Shown here: positions 25,401 through 33,165 of the stretch, one piece after another
Numbering within the stretch: the first letter of the stretch is position 1
Layout of the letters: each line of letters opens with the position of its first letter
Source: Thermoanaerobaculia bacterium
GTDB taxonomy: Bacteria > Acidobacteriota > Thermoanaerobaculia > Multivoradales > JAHEKO01
Length of the DNA: 64,000 nt
NCBI GenBank assembly: GCA_947259925.1
Contig: CAMYOG010000005.1
Span: forward strand, 62,001 to 126,000
Direction of reading: 5' to 3'
The notes under the pieces: model-generated
Told to the model about the DNA's origin: nothing
What the model saw: only the letters and a program-made list of their open reading frames with translations
Database searches by the model: none
Program-made: the position numbers and the translations under genes

Positions 25401-25982
25401 GGCGTGGGTTTCGATCATCCGCCAGTCGGCGCACGCCTCACCCTTCGGTCGCCTGCGTGCCGCGGCGGTCAACAGCTTGCAGAGGTTCCGATAACCGGTC
25501 CGATTCGCGACCAGCAGCGTGATGAAATGTGGGGACAGGTTACCTATTTCTAGGTCCGTTACAGGCTCCACCTCGCCGAGCTCCGCAGATGGGTGGTCTG
25601 TAACGGACCTAGAAATAGGTAACCTGTCCCCACATTTCATCCTCACCTCGGAGCCGACCAGGGCCCGGATGCCCGCCTCCTGGGCCGCTTTGTGGAACCT
25701 GGGGGCTCCGTAGACGCCGTTCCGCTCCACCAGCGCGACCGCCGGGAGCTCGAGCTCGACCGCGCGTTGGACCAGGTCCTCGGGCAGGGAAGCGCCGTCC
25801 AGGAACGAGAACGCGGAAGCTGCGTGGAGCTCGGCGTAGGCCGGCGCGGACGGCACCTGCCGGCGCGGGTAGCTCCGCCGCTTGAGCCTCTCCTTGCGCG
25901 CCCCCGGCGAGCTGCGGAGCCAGTCCAGCGAGTAGCCGAAGCTGCGGGAAGGGGGCCCGGGCAGGCCTTCTTCGTCGCTCAC
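22407..25982 (-). CDS. dnaE2: Error-prone DNA polymerase III alpha subunit (ImuC/DnaE2)
   Basis: 1191 residues, longer than usual (about 1030-1080). The PHP domain opens with YAELHAASAFSFLDGAS; the polymerase active site shows PDIDLDLPSGDQREKV and the C-terminus has an OB fold (RIRIAGSVVVRQRPG). DnaE2 does translesion synthesis with ImuA and ImuB. The extra length comes from in-frame palindromic repeat insertions at residues about 115-154 and 884-931, and perhaps a third with a 10-bp inverted repeat near 22850-22878. All fall between conserved blocks, so the enzyme may still work. GTG 25982 lies 6 nt after a -10 element, in a promoter almost identical to that of imuA. Confidence 0.93.
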   Translation of the reverse strand: MSDEEGLPGPPSRSFGYSLDWLRSSPGARKERLKRRSYPRRQVPSAPAYAELHAASAFSFLDGASLPEDLVQRAVELELPAVALVERNGVYGAPRFHKAAQEAGIRALVGSEVRMKCGDRLPISRSVTDHPSAELGEVEPVTDLEIGNLSPHFITLLVANRTGYRNLCKLLTAAARRRPKGEACADWRMIETHAEGLWCLAGGTGDPVNRLLEANDFDAASELLGRLRGLFDGRLHVELQRHRLRREEYLNQALIDLAARHRLPLVATNGVRYARREEKRLHDILTCIRHRTQIDRAGRLLAAHRERHFKGAREMGELFADRPRAVAESVELANRLDFTLADLGYRFPDYPLPPGETPSSHLRQITWNEARARFRPLTARAQAQIEKELAMIEKLDLAGYFLIVWDLIQFCKRERILAQGRGSAANSAVCYALSITAVDPVKMGLLFERFLSEERGEWPDIDLDLPSGDQREKVIQYVYQRYGPDGAAMTANVITYRDRSAAREVARALGYSRAQEDRLSKRLGSWHYDTSRGDPKSMADELVAAGFDPEDPRVELFSEMWQRIHNLPRHLGQHSGGMVIAAGRLDEVVPLEPAAMENRVVVQWDKDDCADLGIIKVDLLGLGMLQALEEAIPLIRTHEKVEVDLAHLPPDDPATYEMLRQADTVGVFQVESRAQMASLPRNKPEKFYDLVIQVAIIRPGPIVGGMVHPFFERRQGREEVVHLHPCLEPILERTLGVPIFQEQILRMAMAAAGFTGGEAEELRRAMGFKRSLERMEAIEQRLRQGMAERGITGETREQIVQSITSFALYGFPESHAASFALIAYASAYLKCHHPTAFCVALLNAWPMGFYHPASLVKDAQRHGVEVRPIDVNLSNWKCTWEANFGAELGTGTNTERPSNSDRAQFVPVPNSEFVPVPNSVPNSEIDNLSPKFARGAVRLGLRYVRGLRQETGETIERERPFADVEDLTRRCNLRANEIHTLANGGALASLGLTRRQALWQAAEAVKPVGPLLDSGHRANVAAGAPNRSPDPSNGGVERGGLSPFSEAGFSPLPEMTPFEETLADYSTAGITTGPHPMAHLRDHLNRYGITRTGDLDRRRHGERIRIAGSVVVRQRPGTAKGVLFVTVEDETGMAQAIVRRELLQENRRAIVGSAALVIEGTLQRRDGSVSIQGEKFWALSDLARTPSHDFR
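23190..23335. repeat. GGGGACAG-type palindromic repeat cluster inside dnaE2
   Basis: Four direct copies of GGGGACAG occur at about 23194, 23220, 23233 and 23256, then an inverted copy at 23310-23325. The last direct and the inverted copy form 21-bp arms (GAATTGGGGACAGGTAC core). It is read through in frame, adding about 48 residues such as PVPNSEFVPVPNS to DnaE2. It resembles REP/BIME elements mobilised by RAYT transposases. Confidence 0.85.
25521..25641. repeat. Perfect 44-bp inverted repeat inside dnaE2
   Basis: Arms 25521-25564 and 25598-25641 are perfect inverted copies around a 33-nt loop, with the GGGGACAGGT core. The insertion is in frame, encoding about 40 residues between ALVGSEV and TLLVANRTGYRNL, which are adjacent in normal DnaE2. 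Confidence 0.92.
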
Positions 25983-25988
25983 TCGGAG

Positions 25989-26017
25989 AGTCTAGGCATA
26001 AACAAGGCGTAAATCAA
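25989..26017 (-). promoter_or_regulatory. dnaE2 promoter with mutasome operator
   Basis: Minus strand: TTGATT (26017-26012), 17-nt spacer TACGCCTTGTTTATGCC, TAGACT (25994-25989), 6 nt, then GTG 25982. The spacer matches that of the imuA promoter at 16 of 17 positions and holds a direct repeat TACGCC-N5-TATGCC, so it is probably the operator of a damage-response repressor. Confidence 0.75.
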
Positions 26018-26086
26018 ATCCGATTCGCTGTTACGGATCCCATCGCAGAACTCATGCATCGCCGGCTATAAACAGCCGGGGATCGC

Positions 26087-27295
26087 ATGAATCCGCTCCT
26101 CCTATACGCCGTTCCCGCCCTCTGGCTGGTCATTCTCCTCGGCCTGATGATCGTCCTATGGCGCCGGGCACGGGCGGCCGAAGCCGAGTCGACTCGTCTC
26201 TCCGAGAGCCTCGACTCGCTCACGGTGCAGAACGAGCTCCTGCAGAGCGAACAGGTCGACTTGCTCGAGCTGCTGCGTGAGCTTCCCCAGCTGACCGCCG
26301 GCCCCGATTCCGATCGCCGGCTGCGCGACATCCCGGACATCCTCCACCGCGCCCTGGTGCGGATCTTCCAGCCGCGCGAGACGATGATCTTCCTGCGTCG
26401 ACGCTCGACCTCCGATCAGCCCGAGCGGAGCTCGCAGCTGATCCTGACCACCGCCCAGCCGGGCTCGTTCTACGAGCCAGGTCACCTGGTCGAGATCGGC
26501 CAGGGCGTCGTCGGACGGCTGGCCGACCGCTCGGAGCCGGCGGCCGGCGCCGAGCTCGAGGCGGGTGAAGGCGAGCCGCGGATCGATCTCGGATGTCCGA
26601 TGATCCACTGCGACGAGGTGCACGGCGTCATCACCCTGACCGATATGGCGCGACAGCGCTCATACGACTCCGATCTGCTCTGGCTGCTGGCCAGCCTCGG
26701 CGCCTACGCGCTGACCAGCCATCTGAAGCTGAGCCAGGTACGGACCATTACCGATCTCGATCCGTTGACCCAGGTCTACAACCGCTCGGCTCTCGCTCTC
26801 CGCCTCGCGCAAGCGATCCTGCGCGCCGAGACCGAGGACGCCAAGCTGTCGGTGCTGCTCTTCGACATCGATCACTTCAAGGTCTACAACGAGTGCAACG
26901 GTCACCTGGCCGGTGACGAGCTGCTGCGCCAGTTCGCCCGGTTCGTCGCCGAGCGGATCAGGGCCGAGGACATCTTCGGCCGTTTCAGCGGCGAGGAGTT
27001 TCTGCTCATCTTCCCGAATCGCGGCGCCGCCGAGGCCGAAGCGGCGGGAGAGAACATCCGCAGCGCGATCGCTCGCCGCGACTTCCTGTTCGGCGACCGC
27101 CAGCCAAAAGGCCGGATCACGATCAGCGGCGGGGTGGCGGCCGCTCCCGAGAACGCGGCGGGCAGCACGGAGCTCCTACGGGCGGCAGCGACCGCGCTGG
27201 CGGTGGCCAAGGAGACCGGCAGGAACCGGATCCTGAGCTCGGCCGCCGCGGCCGACGAGGACCTCGCGTCGGTGATCGACGGCAACTCGGCCTAG
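26087..27295 (+). CDS. GAF-GGDEF diguanylate cyclase, membrane-anchored
   Basis: 402 residues. One N-terminal membrane helix (about 3-24) is followed by a coiled segment (about 28-60), a GAF-like sensory domain (about 75-215) and a GGDEF domain (about 225-390). The active-site loop is SGEEF (301-305), an active variant, and the inhibitory I-site RxxD (RAED) lies exactly five residues before it, so product inhibition is expected. It makes c-di-GMP from two GTP. It lies between imuB and dnaE2, sharing the CTAG stop site with imuB and divergent from dnaE2 by 104 bp. A c-di-GMP riboswitch at 17561 is a possible target. Confidence 0.92.
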   Translation: MNPLLLYAVPALWLVILLGLMIVLWRRARAAEAESTRLSESLDSLTVQNELLQSEQVDLLELLRELPQLTAGPDSDRRLRDIPDILHRALVRIFQPRETMIFLRRRSTSDQPERSSQLILTTAQPGSFYEPGHLVEIGQGVVGRLADRSEPAAGAELEAGEGEPRIDLGCPMIHCDEVHGVITLTDMARQRSYDSDLLWLLASLGAYALTSHLKLSQVRTITDLDPLTQVYNRSALALRLAQAILRAETEDAKLSVLLFDIDHFKVYNECNGHLAGDELLRQFARFVAERIRAEDIFGRFSGEEFLLIFPNRGAAEAEAAGENIRSAIARRDFLFGDRQPKGRITISGGVAAAPENAAGSTELLRAAATALAVAKETGRNRILSSAAAADEDLASVIDGNSA

Positions 27296-28833
27296 TCGTA
27301 GATCCCGTCCGCGTACCAGTCGTTGCTCTGGCAATCGCGGTAGATCCTGTAGATGCCGCCGTCGGTCAGCTCGACGTCCCAGTAGGCGCGCTCCGCGGCG
27401 TCCTCGGCCCACCAGCTCTCTTCGATCGTCCAGGGGCCCGAGGCGATCCGCACCCGGCCGCGAATCCGCTGTCGCTTCGACTCGTCCTCGGTTGCCAGCT
27501 GCTCGATCTCGACCGGTTTCGCGGTCGCCGCTTCGTATGGAGTCGAGTCCTCGGCGAGGACCTCGATGCGAATCGGGGGGCGAATCACTCGTGCGGTCAG
27601 CAGCCCGCGGCTCGGTCGCGGATCGGGATGGAGCTTCGGTGCTGGCGGTGGCCGGTAGTCGACCAGCGAGCAGCGCTCCGGTCGATAGCCGTCCACCGTC
27701 CGGGGTGAGCCGACCCCGCTGTCGCCGAGCAGCGAGAAGAGCCGGGCCAGGGTGGTCGCCAGCTGATCGGGCGAGAGTGTGGTCGGACCGAAGAGCGACA
27801 GCTGGGCGCTGCGCGGGCGGTCGGGGTGCGCGGTCAGCGTGAACCCGATGACTGGCGCTCCGGGCGGTTGGCGCTCGAGCTCGAGGCGCGACAGGGTCAG
27901 GAGCGTCTTGGGGTCCCGGGTAGGGGCGGAGAGCTGAATCGAGCGGTCGTGGTGTCCGTCGGGCTCGAGGCGCATCGAGACCTCGAGCCGTGCGCAGCCC
28001 AGGCCGCGGGTCTCCAGTCTCTGACAGATGCGATCGAGCGCCGCGCGCGCCACGAACAGGAACGGCTCGAGGCTGACCAGCGGCCAGTCGAAGTCCATCC
28101 CTTCGTGGAACGTCGGAGAGGGCACGTGGGGGACGATCGGGTGCCGATCGAGCCCCCGCGCCTTCTCGTGCAGTCGTTGGCCCGGGGAGCCGAGCCGGCT
28201 CGCTACCTGGTTCTTCGGCAGGCGCGCGAAGTCGCCGATCGAGCGGATCCCCCACTGCCTGAGCAGGTCGAGAACTTCCGCCTCCGGCGCCAGACGATGC
28301 AGCGGGAGGGGAGCCAGGAATCGAGCCTCACGGCCGGCGGCGACGATGGTCGGTGAATCGGGAGTCTCGGCGGCCACTCGCGCGGCCAGCTTGCTCGAAG
28401 CCACGCCGACCCAGCAGGGGAGGCCGGCTCTCTCGGTAGCGGTCATGAGCGCCTGTCCCATGGCCTGCTCCGGGGAATCACCGGAGAAGTGCCGGGCGAG
28501 TCCGTCCAGATCGAGGTAGACGCAGCCGCTACGGCTGTTCTCGACTCGGGGCGAGAAGGTCTCGGCGATCTCCAGCAGGCTCTCGCGGGCGGCCCGCTCA
28601 CACTGCTCGTCGCGGGGCCGGACGATCAGCTTGGGCATCAACGCGCGCGCCTGCGGCAAGGTCATGCCGATGCGGACACCCGCCTTGCGCGCGCGGCGGG
28701 TCGCGGCGGCAACGCGCGCGGCATGACCGTTGCCCTCGGTGATGGCCACCGCTTCGCCCCGTAGCTCCGGCTCACTTCGCAGGCGGGCCGCCAGCGGGTA
28801 GAGAGGAACGAACAGGCACGCGAGACGTCCCAT
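27292..28833 (-). CDS. imuB: ImuB, Y-family polymerase-like mutasome protein
   Basis: 513 residues. The Y-family fold is recognisable (LACLFVPLYPLAARLR, then CVYLDLDGLARHF in place of a full SxDE catalytic motif). ImuB lacks polymerase activity and bridges ImuA and DnaE2 to the sliding clamp. A clamp-binding motif QLSLF is at 344-348, as in known ImuB. ATG 28833 is chosen: it lies 14 nt after the imuA stop with AAGGA and GAGGAG sites upstream. The frame extends to 28881, overlapping imuA. It ends on a CTAG shared with the convergent GGDEF gene. Confidence 0.92.
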   Translation of the reverse strand: MGRLACLFVPLYPLAARLRSEPELRGEAVAITEGNGHAARVAAATRRARKAGVRIGMTLPQARALMPKLIVRPRDEQCERAARESLLEIAETFSPRVENSRSGCVYLDLDGLARHFSGDSPEQAMGQALMTATERAGLPCWVGVASSKLAARVAAETPDSPTIVAAGREARFLAPLPLHRLAPEAEVLDLLRQWGIRSIGDFARLPKNQVASRLGSPGQRLHEKARGLDRHPIVPHVPSPTFHEGMDFDWPLVSLEPFLFVARAALDRICQRLETRGLGCARLEVSMRLEPDGHHDRSIQLSAPTRDPKTLLTLSRLELERQPPGAPVIGFTLTAHPDRPRSAQLSLFGPTTLSPDQLATTLARLFSLLGDSGVGSPRTVDGYRPERCSLVDYRPPPAPKLHPDPRPSRGLLTARVIRPPIRIEVLAEDSTPYEAATAKPVEIEQLATEDESKRQRIRGRVRIASGPWTIEESWWAEDAAERAYWDVELTDGGIYRIYRDCQSNDWYADGIYD

Positions 28834-28847
28834 ATCGTCCTTGCTCC

Positions 28848-29603
28848 TCAGCCATCGATGCACATTCGACGGACACTGCACGCACGCTCGGGAGTCCGGA
28901 TCGGCGTGTCCACCGACAGGCGCAGCGGCTCGGCGACGCCGTTGGTCCCCTGGCCGTTGATCTTCTCCAGTAGCAGCTTCGACCGACAGCCCATCAACAG
29001 CCGGCGGCGCCAGAACGGTCGGACGCTCGTCGCCTTGACCACCGCCGCCGCCGCCGTGCCGCTCACCCGGTAGGGGCTCGAGACCAGAAGCGCCGAGCTC
29101 CTGTCCGCAGCGGCGCGCGCCAGGCGCAGCCAGGAGGCCTCGATGCCCCGGCCGCCCGGGATCGGCGGATGACCGAGGTCGAGGACGATCATTGGAAACC
29201 CGGTGCTCAACAGCATCTCGGTGCTGATCAGAGCTTCCTTGAGCCTGTTCGGGCGGACCCAGAGCAGTCGCTCGAGGACCGTGCCGGCACTCTCGGCCGC
29301 CTGGGGGTCGAAGCTGTCGCCGAGATCGACCAGCGCCGAAGTCTCGGCGGCTCCGGTCGCGGCCGCGAGCGTGGAGAGGACGATGGAAAAGCGGCCGCAG
29401 CTCCTGCGGCCGACCAGCTCTACCAGCTGACCACGGGGCAGGCCGCCTGCCAGGAGTCGATCGAGGGGGCCGACGGAGGTGGGGAAGGGGGGTGGTGAAA
29501 CGGTTTCCGCGGATCGCCGGCGGAGCTCGCGAGCGGTCTGCAGATGCTCTCGGAGAGACGCCGGCAGGGACTCGGGTAGGGCGACCGGTAGCACTGAAGG
29601 CAC
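28848..29603 (-). CDS. imuA: ImuA, RecA-like mutasome protein
   Basis: 251 residues. It has a RecA/SulA-like core: LDRLLAGGLPRGQLVELVG leads to a degenerate P-loop (GRRSCGRFS, without GKT), followed by TSALVDLGDSFDPQAAE and MIVLDLGHPP, as in ImuA proteins. It works with ImuB and DnaE2 in damage-induced mutagenesis. The start is GTG 29603, 6 nt after the TATATT -10 element, so the mRNA is probably leaderless. imuA and imuB form an operon; dnaE2 has a separate copy of the same promoter. Confidence 0.88.
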   Translation of the reverse strand: MPSVLPVALPESLPASLREHLQTARELRRRSAETVSPPPFPTSVGPLDRLLAGGLPRGQLVELVGRRSCGRFSIVLSTLAAATGAAETSALVDLGDSFDPQAAESAGTVLERLLWVRPNRLKEALISTEMLLSTGFPMIVLDLGHPPIPGGRGIEASWLRLARAAADRSSALLVSSPYRVSGTAAAAVVKATSVRPFWRRRLLMGCRSKLLLEKINGQGTNGVAEPLRLSVDTPIRTPERACSVRRMCIDG

Positions 29604-29609
29604 ATGCTC

Positions 29610-29638
29610 AATATAGGCGTAAACAAGGCGTAAGTCAA
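29610..29638 (-). promoter_or_regulatory. imuA promoter with mutasome operator
   Basis: Minus strand: TTGACT (29638-29633), 17-nt spacer TACGCCTTGTTTACGCC, TATATT (29615-29610), 6 nt, then GTG 29603. The spacer is a direct repeat TACGCC-N5-TACGCC with 11-bp period, one helical turn, filling the whole space between -35 and -10. Confidence 0.8.
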
Positions 29639-29642
29639 TAGT

Positions 29643-29680
29643 GAAAAAAAGCGCCGGCCCCGTAGGTGGGGACGGCGCTC
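29643..29680 (-). terminator. Rho-independent terminator of the acidic lipoprotein gene
   Basis: On the minus strand a GC-rich stem (GCGCCG/CGGCGC plus CCCC/GGGG with single mismatches, 29651-29678) is followed by a run of seven T. It ends 4 nt before the imuA -35 element. Confidence 0.85.
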
Positions 29681-29692
29681 GTCAGATCCGGA

Positions 29693-30022
29693 TCAGCTTT
29701 CGCCTTCGCCTTCGTCTTCGTTGCCACCGGCCTCGCCGCCTTCTCCTGCGGCCGCCTCGCCACCCTCACCCTCACCCTCGGCAGCCTCGCCCTCCTCGCC
29801 TTCCTCGCCGATCAGCTCCCCGGCCGTCTCCATCCCCTCTTCGGCCATCTCTTCCGCCGCCTCGACCGCCGCCTCGCCGGCCTCCTCGGCCGCGTCCACC
29901 GCGCTCTCGGCAGCTTCCATGGCGCTGTCGGCCGCCTCTTCGGCCTTCGGGCAGGCGGTCAGCAACACCGCGCACAGGGCGATCAGAACGAAAGTAAACA
30001 GATGTGTGAACGTCTTCCTCAT
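29693..30022 (-). CDS. Acidic Ala/Glu/Gly-rich lipoprotein
   Basis: 109 residues. The signal sequence ends in LLTAC, a lipobox for signal peptidase II. The mature part is low-complexity, first Ala/Glu heptad-like (EEAADSAMEAAESAVDAAEEAGEA), then Gly/Glu-rich, and extremely acidic. ATG 30022 has AGGAGG upstream and the gene has its own intrinsic terminator, so it is a real single-gene unit. Function unknown; Ala-rich helical parts recall small Lpp-like lipoproteins, but no homology is claimed. Confidence 0.75.
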   Translation of the reverse strand: MRKTFTHLFTFVLIALCAVLLTACPKAEEAADSAMEAAESAVDAAEEAGEAAVEAAEEMAEEGMETAGELIGEEGEEGEAAEGEGEGGEAAAGEGGEAGGNEDEGEGES

Positions 30023-30178
30023 CTCTTGCCTCCTACGTTGATGGGTCTAGCACCTGCCTGCCCACGCCGCTGGTTCTCCCCCCCACCGACAGCGAACAGA
30101 CACCCTGCAAGGGTGTTTGGAAGGCCGGTCATATCTGGACGAGATGATCTTACTACAGAGGGTCTGCCGGCCGGCGAT

Positions 30179-33082
30179 CTAGGCGCCGGTGGTCCCGACC
30201 CCGGTCTCGTCCGAATAGGCGCTGATCGGATCACAGGTGCAGACCAGATGGCGGTCGCCCCAGGCGTTGTCGATGCGCGCCACCGGCGGCCAGAACTTCC
30301 GCTGCCGCAGCCAGTCGCCCGGATAGGCGGCCTGCTCGCGGCTGTACGGGTGTGGCCACTCGGACGAGGCGACCGCCTCGATGGTGTGCGGCGAGTTCTT
30401 GAGCGTGTTGTCGTCGCGGCTCATCTCGCCCCGCTCGATCTGGCGAATCTCCGCGCGGATGGCGATCATCGCGTCGCAGAAGCGGTCGAGCTCGTCCTTG
30501 GTCTCGGACTCGGTCGGCTCCACCATCATGGTGCCGGCCACCGGCCAGGCCATCGTCGGCGCGTGGAAGCCGAAATCGATCAAACGCTTGGCGACGTCGT
30601 CGACGGTGACGTCGGCGGTCTTCTTGAACTCGCGCATGTCGATGATGAACTCGTGCGCGTGGAAGCCGTGGCGGCCGCTGAACAGCACCGGATAGTGACC
30701 GGAGAGGCGCTTGGCCATGTAGTTGGCGGCCAGGATCGCCACCTGGCTGGCTCGGGTCAGGCCATCACCACCCATCATGGCGATGTACATCCACGGGATC
30801 GGCAGGATCGATGGACTGCCGAACGGCGCCGCCGCCACCGCGCCGCTGTCGCCGAAGCCGTCGGTCGGCGGTGCCAGCGGATGCCCGGGCAGGTGCGGCG
30901 CCAGATGCTCGGCGGCGCAGATCGGGCCCATCCCCGGTCCGCCGCCGCCGTGCGGGATGCAGAACGTCTTGTGCAGGTTGAGGTGGCAGACGTCGGCACC
31001 GATCTCGGCCGGCCGGCAGAGGCCGACCTGGGCGTTCAGATTGGCGCCGTCGAGATAGACCTGGCCACCGTGCTCGTGCACCGTCTGGCAGATCTCGACC
31101 ACGTCCTCGTCGAAGACGCCGGCGGTGGAAGGATAGGTGATCATCAGCGCCGCCAGCTCACCCGCGTGGAGCTCGCACAGCCGGCGCAGGTCGTCGAGGT
31201 CGATGCCGCCGCTCTGGTCGCTCTTGACCGGCACGACGCGCATGCCGGCCATCACCGAGCTGGCCGGGTTGGTGCCGTGCGCGGTGATCGGCACCAGGCA
31301 GACGTCGCGGTGTCCCTCGCCGCGCGCCCGATGGTAGGCCCGGATCGTCAACAGGCCCGCGAGCTCCCCCTGCGAGCCGGCATTCGGCTGCATCGAGACC
31401 GCCGGTAGCCCGGTGATCTCGGCCAACCAGCCGTTGAGCTGCTCGATCAGCTCGTGATACCCGGCCGCCTGGTCGCCGGGCGCGAACGGATGCAGACCGC
31501 CGAACTCGGCCCAGGTGATCGGCATCATCTCGGCGGTCGCGTTCAGCTTCATCGTGCACGAGCCGAGCGGGATCATCGAGTGAGCGAGCGACAGGTCACG
31601 CTCCTGGAGCTCGAAGATGTAGCGCAGCATCTGATGCTCCGAGTGGACCGTGTTGAAAACCTCCTGCTCGAGAAGCGTTCCGCGGCGCGCGTGCTGTGCC
31701 GGGATCTCGACCTCCGCCTCTTCGCCGAGCTCGGCCGGATCGGGCGCCGTCTCGCCGAGACCCTGCGCGAAGACGGCGAGCAGATCGGCCACGTCACCGG
31801 CACCGACGGTCTCGTCGAGCGCCACACCGAGCGAGCCGTCCTGGTAGCGGCGCAGGTTGATGCGTCGTTCGAGCGCCGCCGCGAGGATGGCGTCGGTCCG
31901 GTCGGTCGGGATCCTCAGGGTGTCGAAGAACGGGCCGGCGCCCGGGTCCAGGCCGAGCCGCCGGACTCCCGCGACCAGCAGCAGCGTCGCCCTCCGCACG
32001 CGCCGCGCGATGCGCTCGAGGCCGGCCGGTCCGTGGTAGACCGCGAACATGCTGGCGAGAACCGCTGGCAGGACCTGAGCGGTGCAGATGTTGCTGGTCG
32101 CCTTCTCGCGCCGGATGTGCTGCTCGCGGGTCTGCCGCGCCAATCGGAACGCCTGGCTGCCCCGGGCGTCCTTCGAGACGCCGACGATCCGCCCCGGGAT
32201 CAGCCGCTCGAGCTCGGTGGTGCTCGACAGGAAGCCGGCATGGGGACCGCCGTAGCCCATCGGTACGCCGAAGCGCTGACTCGAGCCGATCGCGATGTCG
32301 GCGCCGAACGCGCCCGGCGGCCGGAGCAGCATGAGAGCGAGAAGATCGGTGGCGACGACCAGCCGGGCGCCGCTGGCGTCGAGCTCCTCGGCCAGCTCGC
32401 TGTAATCGACGATCTGACCGTCGGTGGTCGGATACTGCACCAGGGCGCCGCAGAGATCGTGGTCGGTAGGCCGCAGCTCGGCCGCCGGGCCAGCGATCAC
32501 CTCGATGCCGAGCGGCTCGGCCCGCGTGCGCACGACCGCCAGCGTCTGCGGATGGCAGTCGTCGGCAACGAAGAAGGAGCTCTTGCGCTTCTTGGCCGCC
32601 GCCCAGCACATCGCCATCGCCTCGGCGGCGGCGGTCGACTCGTCGAGCAGCGAGGCGTTGGCGAGCGGTAGCGCCGTCAGCTCGGAGACCAGGGTCTGGA
32701 AGTTGATCAGCGCCTCCAGCCGTCCCTGCGCCAGCTCGGCCTGGTACGGGGTGTACTGGGTATACCAGCCCGGATTCTCCAGAATGTTGCGCTGCACCAC
32801 CGCGGGCACGGTCGTGCCGTGGTAGCCCATCCCGATGTACGAGCGGAAGGGCTGGTTGCGCCCGGCGATCTCGCGCAGGCGCGCGAGCTGCTCGTGCTCG
32901 CCGCTCGGTGACCCGAGCGCCAGAGGCTGACGGTAGCGGATCGCCTCGGGTACGACGGCGTCGATGAAGTCGTCCATCCGATCGAAGCCGATGGTCTCCA
33001 GCATCGCGGCGACCTCCGCCTCGGGAGGGCCGATGTGGCGGCGAACGAACGGATCGAGGGGCTCTCTCAGGGTATCGACCAT
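30179..33082 (-). CDS. gcvP: Glycine dehydrogenase (decarboxylating), P-protein
   Basis: 967 residues, the full-length single-chain form. It decarboxylates glycine and passes the aminomethyl group to lipoyl-GcvH in the glycine cleavage system. Two homologous halves are visible; the PLP Lys is in [20 protein letters not shown] at about 705. N-terminal FVRRHIGPP and the [11 protein letters not shown] segment are diagnostic. A GGAG site precedes ATG 33082. No gcvT, gcvH or lpd gene is next to it. No glycine riboswitch is visible in the 83-bp upstream gap. Confidence 0.95.
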   Translation of the reverse strand: MVDTLREPLDPFVRRHIGPPEAEVAAMLETIGFDRMDDFIDAVVPEAIRYRQPLALGSPSGEHEQLARLREIAGRNQPFRSYIGMGYHGTTVPAVVQRNILENPGWYTQYTPYQAELAQGRLEALINFQTLVSELTALPLANASLLDESTAAAEAMAMCWAAAKKRKSSFFVADDCHPQTLAVVRTRAEPLGIEVIAGPAAELRPTDHDLCGALVQYPTTDGQIVDYSELAEELDASGARLVVATDLLALMLLRPPGAFGADIAIGSSQRFGVPMGYGGPHAGFLSSTTELERLIPGRIVGVSKDARGSQAFRLARQTREQHIRREKATSNICTAQVLPAVLASMFAVYHGPAGLERIARRVRRATLLLVAGVRRLGLDPGAGPFFDTLRIPTDRTDAILAAALERRINLRRYQDGSLGVALDETVGAGDVADLLAVFAQGLGETAPDPAELGEEAEVEIPAQHARRGTLLEQEVFNTVHSEHQMLRYIFELQERDLSLAHSMIPLGSCTMKLNATAEMMPITWAEFGGLHPFAPGDQAAGYHELIEQLNGWLAEITGLPAVSMQPNAGSQGELAGLLTIRAYHRARGEGHRDVCLVPITAHGTNPASSVMAGMRVVPVKSDQSGGIDLDDLRRLCELHAGELAALMITYPSTAGVFDEDVVEICQTVHEHGGQVYLDGANLNAQVGLCRPAEIGADVCHLNLHKTFCIPHGGGGPGMGPICAAEHLAPHLPGHPLAPPTDGFGDSGAVAAAPFGSPSILPIPWMYIAMMGGDGLTRASQVAILAANYMAKRLSGHYPVLFSGRHGFHAHEFIIDMREFKKTADVTVDDVAKRLIDFGFHAPTMAWPVAGTMMVEPTESETKDELDRFCDAMIAIRAEIRQIERGEMSRDDNTLKNSPHTIEAVASSEWPHPYSREQAAYPGDWLRQRKFWPPVARIDNAWGDRHLVCTCDPISAYSDETGVGTTGA

Positions 33083-33165
33083 GCTTGACTCCAGGGAGCG
33101 CCGGAATCGACGCGGGTCGCTATTCTAGCCTGCATCCCACGCCGGAAGTCGGCGCCGCCGGCGGG

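Noticed and set aside
22995-25553. Very long open frame (852 codons) antisense to dnaE2
   Set aside because: It is the mirror of a strongly conserved gene in GC-rich DNA; the protein has no family features. The same holds for the long antisense frames over sat-cysC (8526-10220), gcvP (29666-31408) and the RND pump (49654-51555).
33083-33165. Glycine riboswitch upstream of gcvP
   Set aside because: The 83-bp gap is too short for a tandem or single aptamer plus platform and lacks the conserved glycine-aptamer cores.
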